Source of the DNA: JALHTV01 sp049510055
Lineage (GTDB): Bacteria; Planctomycetota; Phycisphaerae; SM23-33
Assembly: GCA_049510055.1 (NCBI GenBank)
Contig: JBEKZI010000021.1
Coordinates: forward strand, 1 to 53,474
Length of the DNA: 53,474 bases
Direction: 5' to 3'
Position 1 is the first letter of the stretch. Every line of letters begins with the position of its first letter. This document shows, piece by piece, positions 46,975 through 53,474 of the stretch. Below the pieces are notes generated by a model. That model was given only the letters and a program-made list of their open reading frames with translations. It had not been told where the DNA came from and made no database searches. Both the position numbers and the translations under genes were made by a program.

Positions 46975-47018
46975 GCCCCCACGAGGGATGGATTTCTGCC
47001 AAATGCCGTCAAATGCCC

Positions 47019-47046
47019 TTTACAGCCCAGTGCCCCGCGTTAGAAT
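47019..47046 (+). promoter_or_regulatory. Promoter of rpmI-rplT-pheS
   Basis: TTTACA, 16-nt spacer, TAGAAT, giving a leader of about 70 nt. As infC is not upstream, this operon begins with rpmI. Confidence 0.5.
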
Positions 47047-47077
47047 AGCCGCTCTTTCGGGCCTCTGGGCTTGCCAC

Positions 47078-47098
47078 GGCGTAGCCGAAGGCGAAGCC
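47078..47098 (-). repeat. TTCG...CTAC palindrome in the rpmI leader
   Basis: On the minus strand GGC-TTCG-CCTTCGG-CTAC-GCC: the same TTCG/CTAC core and inverted arms as the tRNA-linked elements, though with shorter arms and away from a tRNA. It could serve as a leader hairpin for L20 regulation; that is a guess. Confidence 0.5.
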
Positions 47099-47123
47099 GG
47101 GGGACCCTCGCGAGGTTTGTTCG

Positions 47124-47318
47124 ATGCCCAAGGCCAAAACCAGAAAAGCCGTCGCCAAACGGGTCAAGATAACCGCCCGCGGCAAGGTGATGAGGCACAT
47201 GCCCGGATCGGGCCACCTCAAGTCGCGCAAGACCCCAGGCCAAATCCGCCGATTCCGCAAGGAAATCCCGCTGACGCTGACGTTCGCCAAGCACGCCAAG
47301 CGGCTGCTGGGAATGTAA
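47124..47318 (+). CDS. rpmI: Large subunit ribosomal protein bL35
   Basis: A 64-residue basic ribosomal protein: MPKAKTRKAVAKRVKITARGKV then GSGHLKSRKTPGQIRRFRKE. Full length, with GAGGT 8-9 nt upstream. First gene of rpmI-rplT-pheS; infC, which often precedes it, is not in the 1 kb upstream. Confidence 0.95.
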   Translation: MPKAKTRKAVAKRVKITARGKVMRHMPGSGHLKSRKTPGQIRRFRKEIPLTLTFAKHAKRLLGM

Positions 47319-47342
47319 CGGCCGAACCAGGAGATTGCCCTC

Positions 47343-47711
47343 ATGCCACGTGCCCGCAAAGGTGCCGCAAGGCACGCCAAGCACAAAAAGACCATGAAGG
47401 CCGTTCGCGGCTACTACGGCGCGACCTCCCGTCGGCAGAAGCTGGCCATCACCGCGATCCTGCGTGCCGGCGCGTTCGCCACCCGCGACCGCCGGAAGCG
47501 CAAAAGGGATTTTCGCCGCCTGTGGATCACCCGCCTGTCAGCCGCGTGCCGCCAGCGGGGCTTCCGCTACAGCCAATTCATCCGCGCCCTGGACGACGCC
47601 GGCATCACGCTGAACCGCAAGATTCTCAGCCACCTGGCCATCGCGGACCCGGCGGCGTTTGACGCCATCGTAGCCAAGACCGGCCTGGTCGCCGCGACGG
47701 TCAAGTCGTAA
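47343..47711 (+). CDS. rplT: Large subunit ribosomal protein bL20
   Basis: A 122-residue 23S rRNA-binding protein needed early in 50S assembly. It has the basic N-terminal arm (MPRARKGAARHAKHKKTMKAVRGYYGATS) and a C-terminal globular part with RDRRKRKRDFRRLWITRLSAACR, GFRYSQFIRAL and LNRKILSHLA. The gene lies 24 nt after rpmI. In other bacteria L20 represses its own operon; no such leader structure can be asserted here. Confidence 0.96.
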   Translation: MPRARKGAARHAKHKKTMKAVRGYYGATSRRQKLAITAILRAGAFATRDRRKRKRDFRRLWITRLSAACRQRGFRYSQFIRALDDAGITLNRKILSHLAIADPAAFDAIVAKTGLVAATVKS

Positions 47712-47752
47712 GGAACATTTCCGGCGGCCCAGCGCACCGCGGGAAGGGCGCC

Positions 47753-48790
47753 ATGAGCTTCCTGCAAGACCTCGAAAAACTCCAAACCCAAGCCAACGCC
47801 GAGCTGGCCGGGGCGAACTCGCCCCAGGACCTGGAGGCTTGGCGGATCAAGTACCTGGGGCTGAAGGGCGCCGTCAAGGCCGCCATGCAGCGGCTGAAGG
47901 ACGTCCCCAAGGCCGACAAGCCCGCCGCCGGCAAGGCCGCCAACGACGTCAAGGACGCCCTCCAGGCCGCCTACGACGCCAAAGCCGCCACCGTGACCGC
48001 CGCGGGCGGGGCCGGAGCCGGAGCCGGCGCCAAAAAGGGACCGGCCGCGGACGTCACGCTCCCCGGCCGCCGGCCGCTGATCGGCCACGCCCACATCCTC
48101 ACCCAGACCATCGACGAGCTGGCCGCCATCTTCGGACGCATGGGCTTCACGATGGTCTATGGGCCGGAGGTGGAGAACGACTGGCACAACTTCGTCGCCC
48201 TCAACATTCCGCCCGCGCATATCGCCCGCGACGTGCTGGACAATTTCTACATCAACGAAACCACCATGCTCCGCTCGCAGACCTCCACCGTGCAGATCCG
48301 CGCCATGGAAGGCCGCAAGCCCCCCATCCGCATCATCACGGCCGGGCGGGCCTACCGCCCCGACACCGTCGACGCCACGCACATGTTCATGTTCCACCAA
48401 CTGGAATGCCTGGCCGTGGACGAAGGCATCACCATGGTGGACCTGCGGACGTGCATCGACCAGTTCTGCAAGGCCTACTTCGGCCCGGACGTCAAGACGC
48501 GCTTCCAGCCCAGCTTCTTCCCGTTCACCGAACCGTCCGGCGAGGTGGCCCTGTCCTGCCCGTTCTGCCGCGGCGCCGGCTGCACGCTGTGCAAGCAGAC
48601 CGGCTGGATCGAGCTGGGCGGCTGCGGCATGGTGGACCCCAACGTGCTGACCGCCGTCGGCTACGACAGCGAGAAATACACCGGCTATGCCTTCGGCTTC
48701 GGCATCGAGCGCATGGTCATGCGGAAATACCACATCCCCGACATCCGCCTGCTGTTCGAGAACGACGTGCGATTCCTGCACCAATTCTAA
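47753..48790 (+). CDS. pheS: Phenylalanyl-tRNA synthetase alpha subunit
   Basis: Catalytic subunit of the alpha2beta2 class II synthetase. The 345-residue protein has an N-terminal coiled coil with an Ala/Gly-rich linker (residues 80-100), motif 2 in RIITAGRAYRPDTVDATHMFMFHQLE and motif 3 in YAFGFGIERMVM. A Cys4 cluster in CPFCRGAGCTLCKQTGWIEL occurs in many bacterial PheS. pheT, normally just downstream, is missing: the next gene is convergent dprA, which overlaps the pheS stop by 4 nt. The beta subunit must be elsewhere. Confidence 0.95.
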   Translation: MSFLQDLEKLQTQANAELAGANSPQDLEAWRIKYLGLKGAVKAAMQRLKDVPKADKPAAGKAANDVKDALQAAYDAKAATVTAAGGAGAGAGAKKGPAADVTLPGRRPLIGHAHILTQTIDELAAIFGRMGFTMVYGPEVENDWHNFVALNIPPAHIARDVLDNFYINETTMLRSQTSTVQIRAMEGRKPPIRIITAGRAYRPDTVDATHMFMFHQLECLAVDEGITMVDLRTCIDQFCKAYFGPDVKTRFQPSFFPFTEPSGEVALSCPFCRGAGCTLCKQTGWIELGGCGMVDPNVLTAVGYDSEKYTGYAFGFGIERMVMRKYHIPDIRLLFENDVRFLHQF

Positions 48791-49944
48791 AGGCCGGCTG
48801 ACGGCCTGCTCGACGGCTTTCCCTCCGGCCAGCTCTTGCGTGCAAAGACGTTCCCCGGTTGCTGCGCCACCAAGCCCTTGAGCACCAGCATCGTCATGGC
48901 TGAAGCGGCCGGACCGCTTTCGACGCCTGTGGTGCGGACCAGCTCGTCCAGGCTCAGCGGATTGGCGGCCAGGGCATCGAACAGCAGCCGTTCGTGGCCG
49001 GCCAGCGCGACCGCCGCGGCCGTCTCCGCCACCGGCAGCGGCGCGGCCATCATCTTCGAGCCGACCTCCCCTAAGTGCTCCAGAATGTCGTCTAAGTCCT
49101 GCGCCATGATCGCCCCGTTGCGGATGAGCTGGTTGGCGCCTTGGCTGAGGGGGCTATCCACGCGCCCGGGGACGGCGAAGACGACGCGTCCCTGCTCGGC
49201 CGCTTCGTTGGCGGTGATCAGCGAGCCGCTGCGTTGGCCGGCCTCCACCACCAGCACGCCCAGCGACAGGCCAGAGATGATGCGGTTCCGCGTCGGGAAG
49301 CTGCCGCCCAGCACCGTCGTCTGCATGGGCAGCTCCGAGAGCAGCGCCCCGCGCCGCTCGGCCAAAATCTGCTCAAAGAGCTTGGCGTTTTCCGGCGGGT
49401 AGGTGTGGCACAGGCCGCAGCCCATGATGGCCACCGTTCGGCCGCCGCCGGCCAGAGCGCCGCGGTGGGCGGCCGTGTCGATGCCGCGTGCCCCGCCGCT
49501 CGTGATCGTGAAGCCCGCCCGGCCCAGCAATTGCCCGAACCGCTCGGCCTGCTCCAGGCCGTAGTAGGTGCAGCGGCGGCTGCCCACGATGGCCATCGCG
49601 ATCGCGTCGGCCGGCTCCAGCGTCCCGCGAACGTAGAGCACGGCCGGCGGATCGGGGATGTTGGCCAGGGCGGCCGGGTAGCGGTCATCGGCGCGGCAAA
49701 GGATCGTCGCACCGTGCTTTTCCGCGGCCGCCAGCTCGGCGTCCACCTGCTCGTCGCCCACGGCGGCCAGCGCCTCGGCGGTTTTGGGGCCGATGCCGGG
49801 GACGCGTTGCCACTGCGCCGACCCTGCGGCGGCGGCCAACTCCACGTCGCCGAAGGCCTCGATTAATCGTTTAAAAAGGACCGCCCCCACCCCGTCGGCC
49901 AGGTGAAGTTTCAGGTGCGCCCGCAGCCGTTGGCTTTCGATCAT
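48787..49944 (-). CDS. dprA: DNA-processing protein DprA
   Basis: Loads RecA on incoming single-stranded DNA during natural transformation. The 385-residue protein has an N-terminal SAM/HhH-type part (GVGAVLFKRLIEAFG, VPGIGPKTAEAL), a Rossmann-like core with VGSRRCTYYGLEQA, SGGARGIDTAAHRGAL, FPTRNRIISGLS and GSLITANEAAEQGR, and a C-terminal winged-helix DML1-like part. Typical architecture. Convergent with pheS. Other competence genes are not visible. DprA is also widespread in bacteria with no known competence. Confidence 0.94.
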   Translation of the reverse strand: MIESQRLRAHLKLHLADGVGAVLFKRLIEAFGDVELAAAAGSAQWQRVPGIGPKTAEALAAVGDEQVDAELAAAEKHGATILCRADDRYPAALANIPDPPAVLYVRGTLEPADAIAMAIVGSRRCTYYGLEQAERFGQLLGRAGFTITSGGARGIDTAAHRGALAGGGRTVAIMGCGLCHTYPPENAKLFEQILAERRGALLSELPMQTTVLGGSFPTRNRIISGLSLGVLVVEAGQRSGSLITANEAAEQGRVVFAVPGRVDSPLSQGANQLIRNGAIMAQDLDDILEHLGEVGSKMMAAPLPVAETAAAVALAGHERLLFDALAANPLSLDELVRTTGVESGPAASAMTMLVLKGLVAQQPGNVFARKSWPEGKPSSRPSAGL

Positions 49945-49984
49945 AGTCCTCCGCCCCGATGCGTCCCCGTGAAGCCGCAGGCGG

Positions 49985-51052
49985 CTAGGCCACTTCGATG
50001 CCGGCCGGGGAGGTGATTTCCTGCGTGCTCACCGCCTCGTCGGCCAGGTGCTTGCGGAAGAAGGCGATGGTCCGCGCGGCGTACTGCCGCGGCTCGGTGA
50101 TGACCGATTGGTTGTGCTTGGCGTCCTGGACGATCCAGAGGTACTTGGGCGACGAGGCCGAGTCGAACAGCAGCTGGGCCTGGTCGGTGCGGATGTAGCT
50201 GTCGCGCTGCCCGTGGATGAACAGCACCGGCCGCGGCGGCATATCCCGCAGCGCCTTGCGGACGGATGGAAACTGCCGGTGCACTCGCGGCTGGGCGAAG
50301 TGCATCAGCAGCCAGACTAGGAACCGCCAGAAGGCCTCGGGGTGGTTCTCGTACACCAGCCGCACCGTCGCGAAGATGTAGGCCCATCGCTTCATCAGGG
50401 TGGCCAGGGTTTCGGCGGTGCTGAAGGCCCCGTCGCAGACGACGGCCTTGACGTTGGGGTCGCTGGCCGCGGCGAGCAGCGCCACCCCCGCCCCGCGCGA
50501 AATGCCGAACAGGCCGATCTTGGGGCTGCGGCCCTCGGCCGCCAGGACCGATTGCACGTACGCGCACGCCCCCAGCACGTCGCCGACTTCCTTGTCGCTG
50601 GGCCACTGGAGCGGGCGGTAGTCCGGCGTGCAACTGCTGTCCCCGTGGCCGCGGAAATCGAAGGTGAACACGTCGAACCCCGCCTCGATGAGCGGCCGGG
50701 CGTAGCGGGCGCAACTGTACATGTCCGACTTGAACTCGTGGCAGAACACGATCGTCCCCTTGCAGGCGTCGCGGCGGGGCGTGACCAGGTGCATGCCGCG
50801 CAGCGACACGCCGTCGAAGCTGCGGAAGCGAACGATCTCGCCCTGGACGGGCTGAAAGTCCACCGGGCCCATCGCCAGCGGCGGGTGCGTGTCCACGAAG
50901 ACGTTCAGGCAGATGCGGACGTACTTGGTCAACAGCAGCACGACGAACAGGATCAGCGACAGGCATGTCAGCCCGATGGCCAGGGCCGCCCAGTTCCGCC
51001 CTAGCCACGTGGAGGCCAACATCATCGAGAATGGTCCAGTCAGCTCGATCAT
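49985..51052 (-). CDS. Membrane-anchored alpha/beta hydrolase
   Basis: A 355-residue protein with one N-terminal hydrophobic helix (ALAIGLTCLSLILFVVLLL, around 20-40) and a catalytic domain facing either side. The domain begins near residue 70 (VRFRSFDGVSLRGM), with CHEFKSDMYSCARYARPLIEAGFDVFTFDFRGHGDS as the core strand/loop, the nucleophile in GLFGISRGAGVALL (Ser within GISRG), and Asp in HGQRDSYIR with His in QDAKHNQSV. It resembles the BAAT/S9-like hydrolases. The substrate is unknown. The start was put at MIELTGPFSM; the frame is open for 27 more codons upstream without a ribosome site. Located between dprA and the ketosynthases. Confidence 0.82.
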   Translation of the reverse strand: MIELTGPFSMMLASTWLGRNWAALAIGLTCLSLILFVVLLLTKYVRICLNVFVDTHPPLAMGPVDFQPVQGEIVRFRSFDGVSLRGMHLVTPRRDACKGTIVFCHEFKSDMYSCARYARPLIEAGFDVFTFDFRGHGDSSCTPDYRPLQWPSDKEVGDVLGACAYVQSVLAAEGRSPKIGLFGISRGAGVALLAAASDPNVKAVVCDGAFSTAETLATLMKRWAYIFATVRLVYENHPEAFWRFLVWLLMHFAQPRVHRQFPSVRKALRDMPPRPVLFIHGQRDSYIRTDQAQLLFDSASSPKYLWIVQDAKHNQSVITEPRQYAARTIAFFRKHLADEAVSTQEITSPAGIEVA

Positions 51053-51162
51053 GTCTTGTGTCCGCCAGACGACCGCTGCCAAGTCCACCGGCCTGCCGGC
51101 GGATGGACGATGGTATGCCAGCGGCGCCGTCAAAAATCAAGCCCGCCGGTCCCTGTCGCCCT

Positions 51163-52449
51163 TCAGGAACAGCGGCGGATGATCAATGTATTGTTCTGCC
51201 CGCCGAAGCCGAAGCTGTTGCTCAGGCACGTTTCAACTTTGGCCTTGCGCGCGGCGTTGGGAACGTAGTCCAAGTCGCAATCCGGGTCGGGGACGTTCAG
51301 GTTCATTGTAGGCGGCAGCACCTGGTCGCGGATGGCCAGCACGCAGGTGATCAGCTCGGTCGCCCCGGCCGCGGCGATGAGGTGGCCGAGCATGCTCTTG
51401 ACGCTGGAGATGGGGACCTTGGCGGCGTGGGCGCCGAACACGGCCTTGACCGCCCGCGTCTCCACCTGGTCGTTCTGCTTGGTGCCGGTGCCGTGGGCGG
51501 AGATGTAGTCGATGTCCGCCGGTCCCACGCCCGCGTCAGCCAGCGCCGCCCGCATGGCCGCCGCCGCCCCGGCGCCCTGGGAATCCTGGTCGGTGATGCG
51601 GAAGGCGTCCGCGCTGGCGCCGTAGCCGATGATCTCCGCCAGAACCTTCGCCCCGCGGCGGCGGGCTCGGGTCTCGTCTTCCAGGACCAGGACGCTGGCG
51701 CCCTCGCCCAGGACGAAGCCGTCACGCGTCAGGTCGAAGGGCCGGCTGGCGGTGGGAATCTGGTCGTTCCGCACGGACAGGGCCGTGAGGCGGTTGAACC
51801 CCGTCATGCCGTAGGGGTGGATCATGCTGTGGGCCCCGCCGCTGAGCACGACGTCCACGTCGCCGCGGCGGACCTGCCGGGCCGCCTCGCCCAGGGCCTG
51901 GGTGCTGGCGGCGCAAGCCGTCAGGACGTTGAAGGCCGGGCCGCGAACACCGAACTCGGCCGCCAGGTGCGCCACGACCATGTTGGATTCCTGCTCCACC
52001 TCGCGGTTCAGGTCCATCCGCTGAAAGGCCAGCTCCGCCCAGACCGTCGCGTCCATCCGCCCGTCGCGCCAGCTGTCCACCGACAGCGACGTGAAGTGGT
52101 CGAAGTCCAGGCTGCCCTCCCCGCTGCCCAGGTACAGGCCCAGGCGGGAGCGGTCCAGGCTGCCGTCGCGTTCCAGACCGGCCTGTTTCCAGGCCTGGGC
52201 CGCGGCGGCCAGGGCGAAGCGGCAATGCCGCCCGGCGTGACGATGCCGCTCGGCGTTCGGCAGCCAGGCCGCCAGGTCGAAGCTCTTGACCTGGGCCGAG
52301 AAGGTCGTGGGATACGTGGAGGCGTCGAACAACTCGGTCTTGCTGATGCCGCTGCGACCGGCCAGCAGCGCAGCCCAGGTGCTCTCGACGTCGTGGCCGA
52401 GAGGATTGATCGTTCCCATGCCCGTGATGACGACGCGTTTACCCGTCAT
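51163..52449 (-). CDS. Beta-ketoacyl synthase, FabF-like, catalytically complete
   Basis: A 428-residue ketosynthase that condenses malonyl units with an acyl chain. The triad is intact: Cys179 in LTACAAS, His319 in SAHGTGT and His356 in GHLIAAAG. The C-terminal FGFGGQNNTLIIRR is canonical. It starts within the stop codon of an upstream, catalytically defective ketosynthase (ATGA overlap), the arrangement of a KS-alpha/KS-beta heterodimer. It could equally belong to fatty acid synthesis. The flanking genes to the right are unseen, so the product class is unknown. A weak GAACC precedes the ATG. Confidence 0.9.
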   Translation of the reverse strand: MTGKRVVITGMGTINPLGHDVESTWAALLAGRSGISKTELFDASTYPTTFSAQVKSFDLAAWLPNAERHRHAGRHCRFALAAAAQAWKQAGLERDGSLDRSRLGLYLGSGEGSLDFDHFTSLSVDSWRDGRMDATVWAELAFQRMDLNREVEQESNMVVAHLAAEFGVRGPAFNVLTACAASTQALGEAARQVRRGDVDVVLSGGAHSMIHPYGMTGFNRLTALSVRNDQIPTASRPFDLTRDGFVLGEGASVLVLEDETRARRRGAKVLAEIIGYGASADAFRITDQDSQGAGAAAAMRAALADAGVGPADIDYISAHGTGTKQNDQVETRAVKAVFGAHAAKVPISSVKSMLGHLIAAAGATELITCVLAIRDQVLPPTMNLNVPDPDCDLDYVPNAARKAKVETCLSNSFGFGGQNNTLIIRRCS

Positions 52450-53474
52450 GGTTCGTATTTCTTGAGCACGCAGGCCGCACTCTGCCCGCCGATGCCGAAC
52501 GCTGCGCTCGCGACGTAGCGGAGCTTAGCCGGCCTGGCCTGGGCCGAAAGGTTTAGTCCTCCCCCGCCGGCGGGGGCTTGGAAGTTCACCGTCGGCGGCA
52601 CAATGCCGGTGTGCAGCATCATGGCCGCCACCGCTAGCTCCACACCGCCGGCCCCGGCGAACAGCGACCCCACCACGCCGGTCAGGGCCGTGGCGGGGAT
52701 TTTCTCAACCACCGCCGCCCCGCCCAGGGCCTTGTGCCAGGCCTCGGTCTCGCAGCGATCCTCGGCCGGCACAGCCGTGCCGTGGGCGACGATGCCGCCG
52801 ACGTCCTTGGCCTGGATACCCGCGTCGGCTACGGCCTTGGCCGCGGCCAGGTTCAGCCCGCCGTCGGTGGCCTGGAGCACGTCGATACCGTCCGGATGGC
52901 AGGCGGCGCCGAATCCGGCAACCTCGGCGTAAATCTTGGCCCGCCGGGCCTGGGCGTGTTCCATAGCTTCCAGGATCAGCAGCCCGCCGCCCTCGCCGAT
53001 GACCGTGCCGGCGGCCTGGGCGTCAAACGGCCGGCAGGCCGCCCCGGGGGCGTCGTTTCGGCTGGTGCACAGCCGCCGCAGCAGATTCTGCCGCAGCAGG
53101 CCCATCGGATTGAGTTTGCTCTCGGCCCCGCCGGCGACGACCGCGTCGGCCTCGCCGCGGGCGACCAGGCGGGCGGCCTCGCCCACCGTCAGATGCCCGG
53201 AGGCGTCGCCGCAGGTGATCGTGTTGCTGGGGCCTTTGGCCTGGTGGATGATCGTCACGTGGCAGGAGAGCATGTTGGGCAGGTATTTCAGCAGCCACAG
53301 CGGCGTAAGGTTGTTCATGCCGACGGCGCCCCACTTGCGGATGTCGAACTTGCCGTCGGTGACGGCCGTGTGGATGGCGGCGCCCAGTTCGTCCAGGTCG
53401 CTGCAAATCAGCCCCGCCCCGATGTTGCAGCCCAGGCGCTCCGACGGGATAGCCACCCCCTGGCCGCCGGTGCC
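52446..53474 (-). CDS. Ketosynthase homologue lacking the catalytic residues (KS-beta/chain-length-factor-like), partial
   Basis: The 5' end lies beyond the right edge; the readable 342 codons cover most of the fold. The active-site region reads TITCGDASGHLTVGEAARL, so Asp stands where the nucleophilic Cys should be, with a Cys two residues earlier. The first His is kept (VAHGTAVP), and the second is replaced by Ser in GSLFAGAG. The C-terminus FGIGGQSAACVLKK is ketosynthase-like. It is translationally coupled to the active ketosynthase downstream. Such inactive partners set chain length or stability in type II PKS, aryl polyene and related systems. Alternatively it is a diverged paralogue with altered chemistry. 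Confidence 0.82.
   Translation of the reverse strand, partial: GTGGQGVAIPSERLGCNIGAGLICSDLDELGAAIHTAVTDGKFDIRKWGAVGMNNLTPLWLLKYLPNMLSCHVTIIHQAKGPSNTITCGDASGHLTVGEAARLVARGEADAVVAGGAESKLNPMGLLRQNLLRRLCTSRNDAPGAACRPFDAQAAGTVIGEGGGLLILEAMEHAQARRAKIYAEVAGFGAACHPDGIDVLQATDGGLNLAAAKAVADAGIQAKDVGGIVAHGTAVPAEDRCETEAWHKALGGAAVVEKIPATALTGVVGSLFAGAGGVELAVAAMMLHTGIVPPTVNFQAPAGGGGLNLSAQARPAKLRYVASAAFGIGGQSAACVLKKYEP

Noticed and set aside
49941..51140. A minus-strand frame of 399 codons competing with the alpha/beta hydrolase
   Set aside because: Arg/Pro/Gly-rich shadow in another phase; the hydrolase frame has strand, triad and helix.

Overview
The window is GC-rich bacterial chromosome with no phage, transposase, plasmid or CRISPR signature. 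Gene content and texture point to a planctomycete, probably Phycisphaerae-like. Reasons: an HGPDARAT-type intergenic repeat, a TGVSPVS-type intergenic repeat, a GTP-dependent PEP carboxykinase, a ketosynthase pair, and many small palindromic repeats. This assignment is inference; no rRNA or taxonomic marker was searched.

Layout. 1-15.3 kb is a surface-polysaccharide locus. It opens with a leftward operon for a GDP-activated (deoxy)heptose or hexose: HddC-like guanylyltransferase (cut by the left edge), HddA-like kinase, GMD-type dehydratase and Fcl-type epimerase/reductase. A rightward GT-C glycosyltransferase starts from the same promoter region. Then come four GT4 glycosyltransferases, an O-antigen ligase/polymerase, a hexapeptide acetyltransferase, a Wzx flippase and a second GDP-mannose dehydratase (gmd). 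15.3-26.3 kb is mixed: a Ca2+-type P-ATPase, an exported protein, a hexulose-phosphate synthase/RraA fusion coupled to hexuloisomerase (RuMP formaldehyde pathway), an exported nitroreductase, proC, a large membrane protein, a uronate-isomerase-like protein and nadD.

26.4-39.7 kb is mostly housekeeping: tRNA-Tyr, PEPCK, tRNA-Leu, two small genes, ispE, a zinc-ribbon rhomboid protease, ileS, then gap, pgk, rpe and accD. 39.8-45.6 kb is a leftward run: hpf, ptsN, ptsH, ptsI, a DUF2344 protein and RNase E/G. This looks like a regulatory PTS without a sugar permease. 45.9-53.5 kb holds tRNA-Arg, an esterase lipoprotein, rpmI-rplT-pheS, dprA, an alpha/beta hydrolase and a coupled pair of ketosynthases. 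The upstream ketosynthase has lost its catalytic residues and runs off the right edge.

Promoters are unusually readable. Many genes have a sigma-70-like TTGNNN-N17-TANNNT in the right place, and these were used to settle several starts. The most distinctive signal is non-coding: all three tRNA genes are followed, from the first base after the discriminator, by a palindrome with the same design (TCC-NNC-TTCG-variable hairpin-CTWC-GNN-GGA). At tRNA-Arg the last 19 bases of the tRNA are repeated 73 bp downstream and are again followed by a TCC...GGA palindrome.
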